From the NCBI RefSeq assembly GCF_001667375.1, contig NZ_LZIN01000022.1:1-45762 (forward strand): a stretch of DNA of 45,762 bases. Reading direction: 5' to 3'. This stretch comes from Mycolicibacter sinensis (GTDB lineage: Bacteria; Actinomycetota; Actinomycetes; Mycobacteriales; Mycobacteriaceae). A model generated the notes under the pieces. It was not told where the DNA came from and made no database searches. It saw nothing but the letters and a program-made list of their open reading frames with translations. The translations under genes were made by a program, and so were the position numbers. Position 1 is the first letter of the stretch; every line of letters begins with the position of its first letter. Positions 1 through 8,723 of this stretch are shown here, piece after piece.

Positions 1-261
1 CGGGCGGCGATCCGCACCCACCACGGCATCGACGCCCAGACCGTGGTGCTGCTCAAGCCGATGCGGATCCCGACGACCACCAGCGGCAAGATTCAGCGCA
101 GCGCGTGCCGGCAACGCTTCGTCGACGGCGGGTTCACCCCGGTGGCGCAGTGGCATGCACCGCCGCCCGCCGCCACCCCGAAAGGCCCCCGGCTGAACTT
201 CGGCAAACTGGCCGATGCGATGCGGAATTCGTTGCAGCAGCAGCGGTCTCAGCGGGACTGA
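1..261 (+). CDS. Fatty-acyl-AMP ligase (FAAL/FadD-like), C-terminal fragment
   Basis: The reading frame is open from the window's first base to TGA at 259-261, so only the last 86 residues are present. They carry the C-terminal subdomain signature of adenylate-forming enzymes: the motif PTTTSGKIQRSACR, whose Lys is the A10-type catalytic lysine, preceded by HHGIDAQTVVLLKP. FAALs activate fatty acids as acyl-adenylates and hand them to polyketide synthase carrier proteins for mycobacterial lipid synthesis; that role is family knowledge. The next gene, convergent and ending 3 bp away at 265, is a paralogue whose final part is nearly identical at both protein and DNA level. The tail after the SGKIQR motif differs between the two copies. 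The 5' part lies outside the window. Confidence 0.85.
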   Translation, partial: RAAIRTHHGIDAQTVVLLKPMRIPTTTSGKIQRSACRQRFVDGGFTPVAQWHAPPPAATPKGPRLNFGKLADAMRNSLQQQRSQRD

Positions 262-537
262 AACTCAGCCCCGCCCCGTTGATCCCCGCCGCCGCTGCGC
301 CAATCCGGTCGCGGCGAGGCGCACCAGGCCGCCCACCAGCGCACTCTTGACGTCCGGGGTGTCGTCTTCTGGCGGTGGCGCCTGCCACTGCGCCAGCGGA
401 ACCAGCTCACCGGCGAGGTACTTGTCCCGGCAGGCGCTGCGCTGAATCTTGCCGCTGGTCGTCGTCGGGATCCGCATCGGCTTGAGCAGCACCACGGTCT
501 GGGCGTCGATGCCGTGGTGGGTGCGGATCGCCGCCCG
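1..537. repeat. 111-bp inverted repeat formed by two convergent FAAL 3' regions
   Basis: Bases 1-111 match the reverse complement of 427-537 with only two mismatches that I can count. Both arms are coding and specify the same C-terminal stretch of the two FAAL paralogues (AAIRTHHGIDAQTVVLLKP through SGKIQRSACR). The flanking coding sequence diverges sharply on the inner side. The left arm may continue beyond the window edge. Confidence 0.85.
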
Positions 538-2136
538 TATCGATTGGATCAGCTCGTCCAGATCGACCCCGACGGCCTCGTGGTGGTGTACCTCCTGCAC
601 CACCGCCAGATGCTCGGGGCCGTTGCGCTTGCCCGGCAGCAGGAAGACCGCACCACGGCTGGGCATCAGCGCCGGATGGCAGGCCTGCACGGTCAGCTCG
701 ATGTCATTGGGGTAGTGGCTGTAGCCGCCGATGGTCATCAGGTCCTTGCACCGGCCGGTGACGAACAGCTCGCCATCCCGGAAGAACCCCAGGTCGCCAC
801 TGCGCAGGTAGGGGCCCTCTCCGGTGTCGGCCAAGTACGCGTTGAAGGCGTGCTCGGTCTCTTCGGGCCGTCCCCAGTAGCCCACGCCGACGCTGGGCCC
901 GGACACCCAGATCTCGCCGATTTCCTCGGGGCCGCGGCGCAACCGGGTCTCGGAGTCGACGATCAGGACTTGCTGGTTCTCCGCCTTGGCGCCGCAGGCC
1001 ACCAGGGGCACCGCCCCGGGCGTGTCGGCAGCCACCTCGACGACCCGCTCCTCGCTGAGCGCGGTCCGGTCGATGTGCCGGACCACCGGAACCGGCGACT
1101 CGGACATGCCCGTCACGCCCAGGGTTGCCTCGGCCAGCCCGTAAGCGGGAATGAAGGCCTCGGGCCGGAAACCGGCCGGCGCGAACGCCTCGGTGAAGGA
1201 CTGCAGCGTTTCGGCGCTGATCGGTCCGGCACCGATCACGGCGATCGACAGGCTCGACAGGTCCAGGTCGGCACGCTGCTCTGCGGTGGTGCGTTTGACG
1301 CAGGCTTCGTAGGCGAAGTTGGGTGCGGCGGTGATCGTCGCACCGAAGCGCGATATCGCCTGCAGCCAGCGGATCGGGCGCATCAGAAAGGAGCTCGGCG
1401 ACATCAGCACCGTGGTGCGGCCGCCGTAAATGGTGCCCAGGATGCCCCCGACGAAACCCATGTCGTGGTACTGCGGCAACCAGGACACCCCGCTGATCGG
1501 GCTGTTCATCACGGGCGCGTCCTCGGCTGGGTTCAGGGCCCAGCGCATGACCTCCAGGTTGCTCAGGTAGTTCCCGTGGGTCAGCACGCAACCCTTCGGC
1601 ACCCCGGTCGAGCCCGAGGTGTACTGGATCATCGCGATGGTGTCTTTGTCGACGTCCTGCGGCACCCAGGTGGCGCCGTCGTCGTCGAGCTCATCCATCG
1701 CCAGCCAGGTCACCGATCCGTCGGTCAGCCCTCCCACGGCGGCCTTCATCTTGGCCTGGGTTTTGGCGGTCGCCAACGCGAAGCGCGCCTGCGCCTCGGG
1801 CACGACGGTCTCGATCCGCCGGATCGGCCAGTGCTCGTCGACCGGGACCGCGACGGCACCGGCGTAGAAGCACCCGAACAGCCCGGCGACGCTGTCCACA
1901 CCGGGACGGCACAACACCAGCACCCGCTGGCCGGCGGCGCCCTTGCGTTGCAGGCTGGCGGCGATCGCGCGGGCGCGACGATCCAGGTCGCGGTAGGTGA
2001 TGCGGTCCTCTTCGATATCGCCTTCCGGGCAGAAGATGAACGCGGGCGTGTCCTGATGACGCGCAGCCTGCTGCTGCATCAGGTCAACCAGGGTGTCCAG
2101 AGCCAAAGGGGCCAAGGAAGTCGTCGGTTCTGCCAT
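265..2136 (-). CDS. Fatty-acyl-AMP ligase (FAAL, FadD-type), 623 aa
   Basis: Acyl-adenylate-forming enzyme. The P-loop-like motif YTSGSTGVPKG is at residues 172-182, the FAAL-typical SWLPQYHDMGF starts at 218, PAYGLAEATLGV follows mid-protein, YLRSGDLGF and GRCKDLMTIGGYSHYPNDIE mark the hinge/A8 region, and the C-terminal lysine motif is TTSGKIQR. The HYPNDIE variant and the SWLPQYHDMG block are characteristic of FAALs rather than acyl-CoA ligases. The start was set at ATG 2136 (MAEPTTSL) because GAAGG lies upstream at suitable spacing; an in-frame upstream start at 2277 would add 47 residues of non-family-like sequence and run through a large hairpin. The expected role is to activate a long-chain fatty acid as acyl-AMP for a PKS, but no PKS is in view. 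Convergent with the paralogue fragment at 1-261. Confidence 0.88.
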   Translation of the reverse strand: MAEPTTSLAPLALDTLVDLMQQQAARHQDTPAFIFCPEGDIEEDRITYRDLDRRARAIAASLQRKGAAGQRVLVLCRPGVDSVAGLFGCFYAGAVAVPVDEHWPIRRIETVVPEAQARFALATAKTQAKMKAAVGGLTDGSVTWLAMDELDDDGATWVPQDVDKDTIAMIQYTSGSTGVPKGCVLTHGNYLSNLEVMRWALNPAEDAPVMNSPISGVSWLPQYHDMGFVGGILGTIYGGRTTVLMSPSSFLMRPIRWLQAISRFGATITAAPNFAYEACVKRTTAEQRADLDLSSLSIAVIGAGPISAETLQSFTEAFAPAGFRPEAFIPAYGLAEATLGVTGMSESPVPVVRHIDRTALSEERVVEVAADTPGAVPLVACGAKAENQQVLIVDSETRLRRGPEEIGEIWVSGPSVGVGYWGRPEETEHAFNAYLADTGEGPYLRSGDLGFFRDGELFVTGRCKDLMTIGGYSHYPNDIELTVQACHPALMPSRGAVFLLPGKRNGPEHLAVVQEVHHHEAVGVDLDELIQSIRAAIRTHHGIDAQTVVLLKPMRIPTTTSGKIQRSACRDKYLAGELVPLAQWQAPPPEDDTPDVKSALVGGLVRLAATGLAQRRRGSTGRG

Positions 2137-2216
2137 GTTCTGCCTTCGCCAGCTGCTTCGGTAACGGCCCACAGCGTAGCTGGATCGCCGGCGCGGGGCG
2201 ATGAGTCCAGCATTCA

Positions 2217-2274
2217 TCGACTGTGCGGTTTGGTGCGCAACACCACCGAATTGCGTGCCAAACCGCACAGTCGA
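2217..2274 (-). terminator. 24-bp-stem hairpin between the two minus-strand genes
   Basis: Arms 2217-2240 and 2251-2274 are complementary with two mismatched positions, and the loop is CACCACCGAA. The arm contains CTGTGCGGTTTGG. It lies downstream of the aminotransferase-like gene (stop at 2330) and upstream of the FAAL start (2136), where it would separate the two transcripts. There is no T tract, as is common for mycobacterial terminators, so a protein-binding palindrome is an alternative. Confidence 0.55.
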
Positions 2275-2329
2275 CACGTCTTCATTCCTCGCAGCCCGGG
2301 CAGATGAGATTGCGGCGCGCGAGAAACCG

Positions 2330-3526
2330 TTATCCCAGGGAAGCCAGCGCGCGCACCAGCTGGTCGACCTCGGCCATCGTCGAGTAGTGGCTCAACCCGA
2401 CGGTGACCGCCCCGCCGATGTCGTTGACCCCGATCACGTCGAGCACCTGCGAGCCGGCGTTGGCGATGGCCAGTACGCCGTTGTCGGCCAGCCGTTGCAC
2501 AACGCGCTCGGCGGGCACTTTCTGCACCGCGAAACTGACCACCGGAATGCGGACCTCGGGCTGGCCGATCATCATCACCAGCGGCAACGACCGCAGCGAG
2601 CCGACCAGATAGTCGAACAGCCGGTTCAGGTACTGCCCGGCGGACTGCATGGAGATCGACAGCCGCTCGGGCCGGGTGCCGCGGGCGGACTCGTCGAGCG
2701 AGGCCAGGTATTCCACGCTGGCCACCAACCCGGCCAGCAGACCGAACTGGTGCAGGCCGACTTCCAGGCGCGCCGGGCCCACGGCGTGCGGATTCAGCGA
2801 CACCGAACCGAACGTGTCGATCAGCGCCGGGTCGCGGAAGACCAGCGCGCCCACCGGCGGGCCGCCCCAGCTGGCCGCGTTGAGGGCCACCACGTCGGCC
2901 TCGATGTCGTTGATGTCGAGCAACTGGTACGGCGCCGCCGCACAGTGGTCGACGACGGCCACCCCGCCCGCGTCGTGGACCAGCTTGGTGACCGGGCGCA
3001 GGTCAGTGACGGTGCCCAGCACGCCCGACGCCGAAGTGACGGCCACCAGCCGGGTCGACGGGGTGATCAGGTTCTCCCACTGCCAGCTCGGCAGCTCCCC
3101 GGTCTCGATGTCCACCTCGGCCCACTTGAGTTTGGCGCCGTAGCGGTTGGCGGCGCGCACCCACGGCGCGATGTTGGCCTCGTCGTCGAGCCGGCTGACC
3201 ACCGTCTCGTAGCCCAGGCTCACCCGCGACGACGCGGCGTCGGCCAGCGCGCTCAGCAGCACCGCCCGGTCCGGGCCCAGCACCACCCCGGCGGGATCGC
3301 CGCCGACCAGGTCGGCCACCGCCTGGCGCGCCGCCACCAGCACCGCCGCACTGCGCCGGGCCGCCGGGTGCGGCCCCGCCGACGTCGCCAGCGAACCGCG
3401 GAACGCCGTCGACACCGTGGTCGCCACCGAGTCCGGGATCAACATGCCCGTCGGCGCGTCGAGGTGCACCCATCCGTCACCGAGCGTCGGGTGCAGTCCG
3501 CGCACCCTGGCGACGTCGAAGGCCAT
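2330..3526 (-). CDS. Aminotransferase class V-like protein (Rv3778c orthologue) lacking the PLP lysine
   Basis: 398 aa, the length I recall for M. tuberculosis Rv3778c, beginning [20 protein letters not shown] and ending [12 protein letters not shown]. The fold-type I aspartate is visible in [10 protein letters not shown] (D193), which normally contacts the pyridine nitrogen. At the usual Schiff-base position, where class V enzymes read S-x-H-K-x-x-G-P, this protein reads NAASWGGPP (216-224); gapless alignment puts Ser219 in place of the lysine. It may therefore be a pseudo-enzyme or use unusual chemistry. The start at ATG 3526 matches the orthologue; a longer frame reaches 3628. An AAGGTGG stretch just upstream could act as ribosome binding site, or TAAGGT as a -10. 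Divergent from the cell-wall operon. Its substrate is unknown. Confidence 0.85.
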   Translation of the reverse strand: MAFDVARVRGLHPTLGDGWVHLDAPTGMLIPDSVATTVSTAFRGSLATSAGPHPAARRSAAVLVAARQAVADLVGGDPAGVVLGPDRAVLLSALADAASSRVSLGYETVVSRLDDEANIAPWVRAANRYGAKLKWAEVDIETGELPSWQWENLITPSTRLVAVTSASGVLGTVTDLRPVTKLVHDAGGVAVVDHCAAAPYQLLDINDIEADVVALNAASWGGPPVGALVFRDPALIDTFGSVSLNPHAVGPARLEVGLHQFGLLAGLVASVEYLASLDESARGTRPERLSISMQSAGQYLNRLFDYLVGSLRSLPLVMMIGQPEVRIPVVSFAVQKVPAERVVQRLADNGVLAIANAGSQVLDVIGVNDIGGAVTVGLSHYSTMAEVDQLVRALASLG

Positions 3527-3637
3527 GTCAGCCACCTTAGAACTTCTCAAAACCGGGTGATCGGGTGAAGTATCGGATAACCGGATAGCTCCCCCCGCAG
3601 CGCTGAGCCGTGTCACCTTGACAGACATACTAGTGCA
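3527..3637. promoter_or_regulatory. Divergent promoter region, Rv3778c-like / Rv3779-like operon
   Basis: A 111-bp gap between divergent starts. On the minus strand TAAGGT (3534-3539) fits the mycobacterial -10 TANNNT and stands 7 nt from the ATG at 3526, compatible with a leaderless transcript. On the plus strand CATACT (3626-3631) stands 6 nt from the GTG at 3638, and no Shine-Dalgarno sequence precedes that GTG. The -35 elements are weak, so this is inference from spacing. Confidence 0.35.
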
Positions 3638-5593
3638 GTGCTTCTGGGGTTCGGAATGGTTGCCGCACTACTGCTGCTGGTCGCACCGGGGGCACTCGTC
3701 GCCGCCGCTGCACGGCTGACCTGGCCACTGGCCGTCACGGTCGGCCCGGCGCTGACGTATGGGCTGGTCGGCCTGGCCATCGTGCCGTTCGGCGCCTGGG
3801 GAATTCCCTGGAATGCGGGCACCGCACTGGCCACGTTGGTGGTGGTCGGCGCGCTGGTGGGCCTGCTTGCCCGAGCGGTTCGGGGGTTGCTGGACCGTCG
3901 TCCCGGCATCCACGTCGGGGCACCGGCGGCGGGGGTCGCGACGATCCTCACCGTGGCCGCCGGGGTGTTGCTGGGCATGCTGCTGATCGGCTGGGCGGCG
4001 TTGCGGGGCATTCCGGATTGGCAGAGCATCCCCAGCACCTGGGACGCGGTCTGGCACGCCAACACCGTCCGCTTCATTCTCGACACCGGCCAGGCCTCCC
4101 CCACCCACGCCGGTGAACTGCGCAACGTCGAGACGCACGCCCCGCTCTACTATCCGTCGGCGTTTCACGCCCTGACCGCGGTGCTATGCCAGCTGACCGG
4201 CGCGGCGCCCACCACCGGTTGCACGCTGGCCGGACTGGCCGCCTCGGTGTGGCTGTTCCCGGTCAGCGCCGCACTGCTCACCTGGAATCTGCTGCAGCGG
4301 GTGTTGAGCACCCGCCGGCTTGCGGTTTCGGCGGCTACCGCCGGTGCGCTGTCGGCGTCGTTCACCGCGCTGCCCTACGTCGAGTTCGGTACCGCGGCGA
4401 TGCCCAACCTGGTGGCCTACGGGCTGGTGGTCCCGACGTTCGTGCTGGTCACCAGCGTGCGCACCATGCGGGACCGGGTGCCGGTGGCGGTGCTGGCGCT
4501 GGTCGGGGTGTTTTCGGTGCATCTGACCGGGGGCGTGGTGACGGTGCTGCTGCTGGCGGCCTGGTGGCTGTGCCCCAAGGACGGGGCGCTGTGGAACCCG
4601 TTGCGCGGCAAGCGTCGCGACACCCTGGCGCTGGCCGCGGTGCTGGTGCCGACCGGGTTGCTGCTGCTGCCGCAGCTGCTGAGCGTGCGCGAGCAGGCCG
4701 ACATCATCGCCGGGCACTCGTTTCTGACCCATGAGGGCCGCAAGTCCGGGTTGCGCGACGCGCTGCTGCTGCACACCCGCCACCTCAACGACTTCCCGAT
4801 CCAGTACACGCTGGTCGGGCTGACCGCTATCGGGGCGGTGCTGCTGGTCTTCAAGAAGGTGTACTGGCCGCTGGCGCTGTGGGCGGTGCTGGTGGTCGGG
4901 GTGGTGCAGTCCTCGGCGCCGCGGGGAGGCGCCGCCGGAGCGGTGCTGGGCCGCTTCACCGACCTGTTCTACAGCGACCCGCGCCGGATCATGGCGGCGA
5001 TGACGCTGCTGTTGATCCCGATGGCCGGGGTGGGACTGGCGTGGCTGGTCCGCCTCGTCGCGAGGGGCCGCCTTCGGGGCGTGCTGACGGCGGTGCTGCT
5101 GACCGCAGCGACGGCCGGGCTAGCCTGGCACTACCTGCCCCGGCACGCGTTCTTGTTCGGCGACAAGTACGACTCGGTGATGATCGACGCCCGCGACCTG
5201 GAGGCCTTCGCCTATCTGGCCGCGCTGCCCGGGGCCCGCGACACCGTGATCGGCAACGCCAACGTCGACGGCAGCGCCTGGATGTACGCGGTCGCGGGCC
5301 TGCGCCCGCTGTGGACACACTACGACTACCCCCAGCAGCAGGGGCCCGGGCCGCAGCGGTTCGTCTTCTGGGCTTACGCCGACGACGCCGACACCGATCC
5401 GCGGGTGGCGCAGGCCGTGCGATCTTTGGGCATCCGCTACGTGCTGATCAGCAGTCCGACAGTGCGCGGGTTCACCCTGCCCGACGGGCTACTGTCTCTG
5501 GAGAAATCGCGGTCCTGGGCCAAGATCTACGACAATGGCGGGGCGAGCATCTACGAATGGCAGGGAGGCGGTGGCGGTGAGCACCGGCAGTAA
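3638..5593 (+). CDS. GT-C-type polytopic membrane protein (Rv3779 orthologue)
   Basis: 651 aa, first gene of the operon. Numerous hydrophobic segments run through the first ~520 residues, beginning with [20 protein letters not shown], and a soluble C-terminal part follows, containing [20 protein letters not shown] and [16 protein letters not shown]. Several blocks are near-identical to what I recall of M. tuberculosis Rv3779: [53 protein letters not shown]-like and WTHYDYP. The literature links Rv3779 to polyprenyl-phosphomannose-dependent mannoside synthesis; that is family knowledge, not seen here. The start is GTG 3638; ATG 3656 is an alternative that would cut six residues. The 3' end overlaps bpa by 17 bp, implying translational coupling. 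Confidence 0.85.
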   Translation: MLLGFGMVAALLLLVAPGALVAAAARLTWPLAVTVGPALTYGLVGLAIVPFGAWGIPWNAGTALATLVVVGALVGLLARAVRGLLDRRPGIHVGAPAAGVATILTVAAGVLLGMLLIGWAALRGIPDWQSIPSTWDAVWHANTVRFILDTGQASPTHAGELRNVETHAPLYYPSAFHALTAVLCQLTGAAPTTGCTLAGLAASVWLFPVSAALLTWNLLQRVLSTRRLAVSAATAGALSASFTALPYVEFGTAAMPNLVAYGLVVPTFVLVTSVRTMRDRVPVAVLALVGVFSVHLTGGVVTVLLLAAWWLCPKDGALWNPLRGKRRDTLALAAVLVPTGLLLLPQLLSVREQADIIAGHSFLTHEGRKSGLRDALLLHTRHLNDFPIQYTLVGLTAIGAVLLVFKKVYWPLALWAVLVVGVVQSSAPRGGAAGAVLGRFTDLFYSDPRRIMAAMTLLLIPMAGVGLAWLVRLVARGRLRGVLTAVLLTAATAGLAWHYLPRHAFLFGDKYDSVMIDARDLEAFAYLAALPGARDTVIGNANVDGSAWMYAVAGLRPLWTHYDYPQQQGPGPQRFVFWAYADDADTDPRVAQAVRSLGIRYVLISSPTVRGFTLPDGLLSLEKSRSWAKIYDNGGASIYEWQGGGGGEHRQ

Positions 5594-6116
5594 CGACGAA
5601 GATGGTGTCGAGATCATCAGCGGCGCGGACCCGCGGCTGCTGGCGGCCGGGATGTCGGGGGACGACGACGCCGAGGGTGACGAGCAGTCGCTGACCGACC
5701 TGATCGAGCAGCCCGCCAAGGTGATGCGGATCGGCACCATGATCAAGCAGCTGCTCGAGGAGGTGCGCTCGGCCCCGCTCGACGACGCCAGCCGGGTGCG
5801 GTTGCGTGAGGTGCACGCGGCTTCTATTAGCGAACTCGAGGACGGCCTGGCCCCGGAGCTGCGCGAGGAGCTGGAGCGGCTGACGCTGCCACTGCGCGAG
5901 GACGCCACCCCCTCGGACGCCGAGCTGCGGATCGCCCAGGCCCAGCTGGTGGGTTGGCTGGAAGGGCTATTCCACGGCATACAGACCGCGTTGTTCGCCC
6001 AGCAGATGGCTGCCCGCGCGCAGCTGGAGCAGATGCGCCACGGCGCGTTGCCGCCCGGGCCCACCACCGGCGGGCACGCCGGGCACGGCCACACCGGCTC
6101 CGGTCAATACCTGTAG
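5577..6116 (+). CDS. bpa: Bacterial proteasome activator Bpa/PafE (Rv3780 orthologue)
   Basis: 179 aa. Bpa forms a dodecameric ring that docks on the 20S proteasome and opens its gate without ATP. The diagnostic feature is the C-terminal GQYL (176-179), the docking tail, after a flexible Gly/His-rich linker. The helical core spans about residues 38-155 with the conserved blocks EQPAKVMRIGTMIKQLLEEV, ELEDGLAPELREEL and AQLVGWLEGLFHGIQTALFA. The acidic N-terminus (residues 7-36) looks disordered. The start is GTG 5577, chosen because GGGAGG at 5563-5568 lies 8 nt upstream and the residues from STGS match the orthologue; a frame-open ATG at 5535 lacks this support. It overlaps the upstream gene by 17 bp and is followed after 5 bp by the ABC ATPase gene, so it is co-transcribed with galactan genes. 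Confidence 0.92.
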   Translation: MSTGSNDEDGVEIISGADPRLLAAGMSGDDDAEGDEQSLTDLIEQPAKVMRIGTMIKQLLEEVRSAPLDDASRVRLREVHAASISELEDGLAPELREELERLTLPLREDATPSDAELRIAQAQLVGWLEGLFHGIQTALFAQQMAARAQLEQMRHGALPPGPTTGGHAGHGHTGSGQYL

Positions 6117-6121
6117 TCGCG

Positions 6122-6925
6122 TTGTCCGCCACCGATCCCCGAATCGAGACCCAGGACGCCTGGGTCGAGTTCCCCATCTTCGACGCCAAGTCGCGGTCGT
6201 TGAAGAAGGCGTTCCTGGGCAAGGCCGGCGGGGCAATCGGGCGCAACAACTCCAACGTGGTGGTCGTCGAGGCGCTGCGCGACATCACCATGTCGCTGTC
6301 GCTCGGCGATCGGGTGGGCCTGGTCGGCCACAACGGCGCCGGCAAATCCACTCTGCTACGGCTGCTTTCGGGTATCTACGAGCCGACCCGGGGTTCGGCT
6401 TCGGTGGTGGGCCGGGTGGCGCCGGTGTTCGACCTGGGCGTGGGCATGGACCCGGAGATCTCCGGGTTCGAGAACATCATCATCCGCGGGCTGTTCCTCG
6501 GGCAGACCCGCAAGCAGATGGCCGCCAAGGTCGACGAGATCGCCGAATTCACCGAGCTGGGCGACTATCTGGCGATGCCGCTGCGCACCTACTCCACCGG
6601 CATGCGGGTGCGCCTGGCGATGGGTGTGGTCACCAGCATCGACCCGGAGATCCTGCTGCTCGACGAAGGCATCGGCGCGGTGGACGCCGAGTTCTTGAAG
6701 AAGGCCCAGACGCGGCTGCAGAAGCTGGTGGAACGCTCCGGAATCCTGGTGTTCGCCAGCCACTCCAACGAGTTTCTGGCCCGGCTGTGCAAGACCGCGA
6801 TGTGGATCGACCACGGCTCCATCAAGATGACCGGCGGAATCGAGGACGTGGTCGGCGCCTACGAGGGCCCCGACGCCGCCCGGCACGTGCGCGAGGTGCT
6901 CGCCGAGACGCGGGACCAGGCGTGA
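6122..6925 (+). CDS. wzt: Wzt-type ABC transporter ATPase (Rv3781/RfbE orthologue), galactan export
   Basis: 267 aa ATPase of a polysaccharide (O-antigen-like) exporter; in mycobacteria the Rv3781-Rv3783 pair is thought to flip the lipid-linked galactan precursor. Visible motifs: Walker A GHNGAGKST at 69-77, ABC signature YSTGMR at 157-162, Walker B ILLLDE at 177-182 and the H-loop histidine in FASHSNEF (H214). The N-terminal SRSLKKAFLGKAGG block is the usual pre-domain of the Wzt/TagH family. There is no C-terminal carbohydrate-binding extension. The likely start is TTG 6122, six bases after the bpa stop, because the sequence from ATDPRIETQDAWVEFP matches the orthologue; no in-frame ATG or GTG fits better. 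Its stop overlaps the glfT1 start in GTGA. Confidence 0.9.
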   Translation: MSATDPRIETQDAWVEFPIFDAKSRSLKKAFLGKAGGAIGRNNSNVVVVEALRDITMSLSLGDRVGLVGHNGAGKSTLLRLLSGIYEPTRGSASVVGRVAPVFDLGVGMDPEISGFENIIIRGLFLGQTRKQMAAKVDEIAEFTELGDYLAMPLRTYSTGMRVRLAMGVVTSIDPEILLLDEGIGAVDAEFLKKAQTRLQKLVERSGILVFASHSNEFLARLCKTAMWIDHGSIKMTGGIEDVVGAYEGPDAARHVREVLAETRDQA

Positions 6926-7830
6926 GCGAAACCGTCTACGCGGTCGTTGTCACCCACCGTCGGGTCGATCAGCTGGCCGAGTCGCTGAAGGCGCTGGTGA
7001 GCCAGACCCGGGCGCCGGACCACGTGATCGTCGTCGACAACGACAACGATCCTGCGGTGGCACGGCTGGTGGCCGGTGTGAGGGTGCCCTCGACCTATCT
7101 CGGGTCGCAGCGAAACCTCGGCGGCGCAGGCGGTTTCGCGTTGGGAATTCTGCATGCTTTGGCGGCCGGCGCGAACTGGGTGTGGCTGGCCGACGACGAC
7201 GGGCGCCCAGCCGATTCCGGTGTGCTGGCCGCGTTGCTGGCGTGCGCTGCACAGCACCGGCTGGCGGAGGTGTCGCCGATGGTGTGCAACATCGACGATC
7301 CGTCCCGGCTGGCGTTCCCGCTGCGACGCGGATTGGTGTGGCGACGGCTGGTGAGCGAATTACGTGCGGGCGGTGGCGACTTGCTGCCCGGGATCGCGTC
7401 ACTGTTCAACGGCGCACTGTTCACCGCCGATGCACTGGATGCGGTGGGGGTGCCGGATCTGCGGTTGTTCATGCGCGGCGACGAGGTGGAGGTGCACCGC
7501 CGACTGGTGCGCTCCGGCTTGGCGTTCGGGACGTGTTTGAACGCGGCCTACCTGCACCCGTGCGGGTCGGCGGAGTTCAAGCCGATTCTGGCCGGCCGGA
7601 TGCACACCCAATATCCGGACAACGCCGCCAAGCGGTTTTACACCTACCGCAACCGCGGCTATTTGATGGCGCAGCCCGGGATGCGCCGGCTGTTGATCCA
7701 GGAGTGGTTGCGGTTCGGCTGGTTCTTCCTCGTGTCGCGCCGCGGGGACATGGCCGGCTTGGCCGAGTGGGTCCGGCTGCGCCGATTGGGGCGCCGCGAG
7801 CAGTTCGCCAAACCCGAGGGGCAGCAATGA
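6922..7830 (+). CDS. glfT1: Galactofuranosyltransferase GlfT1 (Rv3782 orthologue)
   Basis: 302 aa GT2-family enzyme that adds the first galactofuranose residues to the decaprenyl-PP-GlcNAc-rhamnose acceptor, starting galactan. The N-terminus YAVVVTHRR and IVVDNDND form the nucleotide-sugar binding fold; the metal-binding acidic run is ADDDG with D91-D93; QRNLGGAGGFALG (63-75) and RGDEVEVHRR (185-194) are conserved blocks of the GlfT family. The C-terminus is rich in Arg/Lys (WVRLRRLGRREQF), suggesting membrane association. The GTG start at 6922 overlaps the upstream stop by 4 bp (GTGA) and the stop overlaps the next start as ATGA, so the three genes are translationally coupled. Confidence 0.92.
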   Translation: MSETVYAVVVTHRRVDQLAESLKALVSQTRAPDHVIVVDNDNDPAVARLVAGVRVPSTYLGSQRNLGGAGGFALGILHALAAGANWVWLADDDGRPADSGVLAALLACAAQHRLAEVSPMVCNIDDPSRLAFPLRRGLVWRRLVSELRAGGGDLLPGIASLFNGALFTADALDAVGVPDLRLFMRGDEVEVHRRLVRSGLAFGTCLNAAYLHPCGSAEFKPILAGRMHTQYPDNAAKRFYTYRNRGYLMAQPGMRRLLIQEWLRFGWFFLVSRRGDMAGLAEWVRLRRLGRREQFAKPEGQQ

Positions 7831-8657
7831 GTTTCACTGATGTCGCCGCGCAGTCCAAGACGTTCGCGCGGGCGTGGGGCGACCTGGCCGGCGGGTTCCG
7901 CCGCCACGAGCTGTGGCTGCACCTGGGCTGGCAGGACATCAAGCAGCGATACCGGCGCTCGGTGCTGGGGCCGTTCTGGATCACCATCGGCACCGCCACC
8001 ACCGCGGTGGCGATGGGCGGGTTGTACTCCAAGCTGTTTCACCTCGACCTGGCCGTGCACCTGCCGTACGTGACGCTGGGGCTGATCGTGTGGAACCTGC
8101 TGAACGCCGCCATCCTGGAGGGCGCCGACGTGTTCGTCGCCAACGAGGGGCTGATCAAGCAGTTGCCGACGCCGCTTTCGGTGCATGTCTACCGGCTGGT
8201 GTGGCGGCAGATGATCCTGTTCGCCCACAACATCGTCATCTATATCCCGATAGCGCTGATCTTTCCGAAACCCTGGTCGTGGGCGGACCTTTCGGTGGTT
8301 CCGGCGCTGGTGGTCATCGCGCTGAACTGCGTGTGGGTGTCGCTGTGTTTCGGGATTCTGGCCACCCGCTATCGCGACATCGCGCCGCTGTTGTTCTCGG
8401 TGGTGCAACTGCTGTTTTTGATGACCCCGATCATCTGGAACTACGACACGCTGCGCGCCCAGGGCGCCACCCGCTGGATCAATGTCGTCGAGCTCAACCC
8501 GCTGATGCACTACCTGGAGATCGTGCGGGCGCCGCTGCTGGGCGCGGCCCAGCCGCTGCGGCACTGGGCAATAGTGCTGGTGCTGACGGTCGTCGGTTGG
8601 TCGGTGGCGGCGATGGTGCTGCGCCAGTTCCGGGCGCGGGTGGCGTACTGGGTCTAG
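7827..8657 (+). CDS. wzm: Wzm-type ABC transporter permease (Rv3783/RfbD orthologue)
   Basis: 276 aa permease of the ABC-2 polysaccharide exporter family, partner of the ATPase at 6122-6925. The N-terminal cytoplasmic segment includes LHLGWQDIKQRYRRSVLGPFW, the hallmark of Wzm/TagG permeases; about six hydrophobic segments follow (around ITIGTATTAVAMGG, LPYVTLGLIVWNLL, ILFAHNIVIYIPIAL, VVPALVVIALNCVWV, LLFSVVQLLFLMTPII and AIVLVLTVVGWSVAA). RYRDIAPLL and ELNPLMHYLEIVR are conserved blocks. The start ATG 7827 overlaps the glfT1 stop. It is the last gene of the operon; a short hairpin follows. Confidence 0.92.
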   Translation: MSFTDVAAQSKTFARAWGDLAGGFRRHELWLHLGWQDIKQRYRRSVLGPFWITIGTATTAVAMGGLYSKLFHLDLAVHLPYVTLGLIVWNLLNAAILEGADVFVANEGLIKQLPTPLSVHVYRLVWRQMILFAHNIVIYIPIALIFPKPWSWADLSVVPALVVIALNCVWVSLCFGILATRYRDIAPLLFSVVQLLFLMTPIIWNYDTLRAQGATRWINVVELNPLMHYLEIVRAPLLGAAQPLRHWAIVLVLTVVGWSVAAMVLRQFRARVAYWV

Positions 8658-8680
8658 CGCCCCATCCGCCTCGGGACCAG

Positions 8681-8698
8681 CGTGAAGTTAGCTTCACG
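8681..8698 (+). terminator. Hairpin after the galactan export operon
   Basis: CGTGAAG (8681-8687) pairs with CTTCACG (8692-8698) around a TTAG loop, 23 bp after the wzm stop and ahead of the convergent gene's stop at 8724. The stem is short and only TT follows, so termination efficiency is uncertain; it could serve both convergent transcripts. Confidence 0.4.
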
Positions 8699-8723
8699 TT
8701 CGACGCTCAGCGTGCGGCTACCT

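Noticed and set aside
3618..3623. Perfect TTGACA before the Rv3779-like gene
   Set aside because: It lies only 14 nt before the GTG start, so a matching -10 would fall inside the gene; it fits only if the start were further downstream, for which there is no support.
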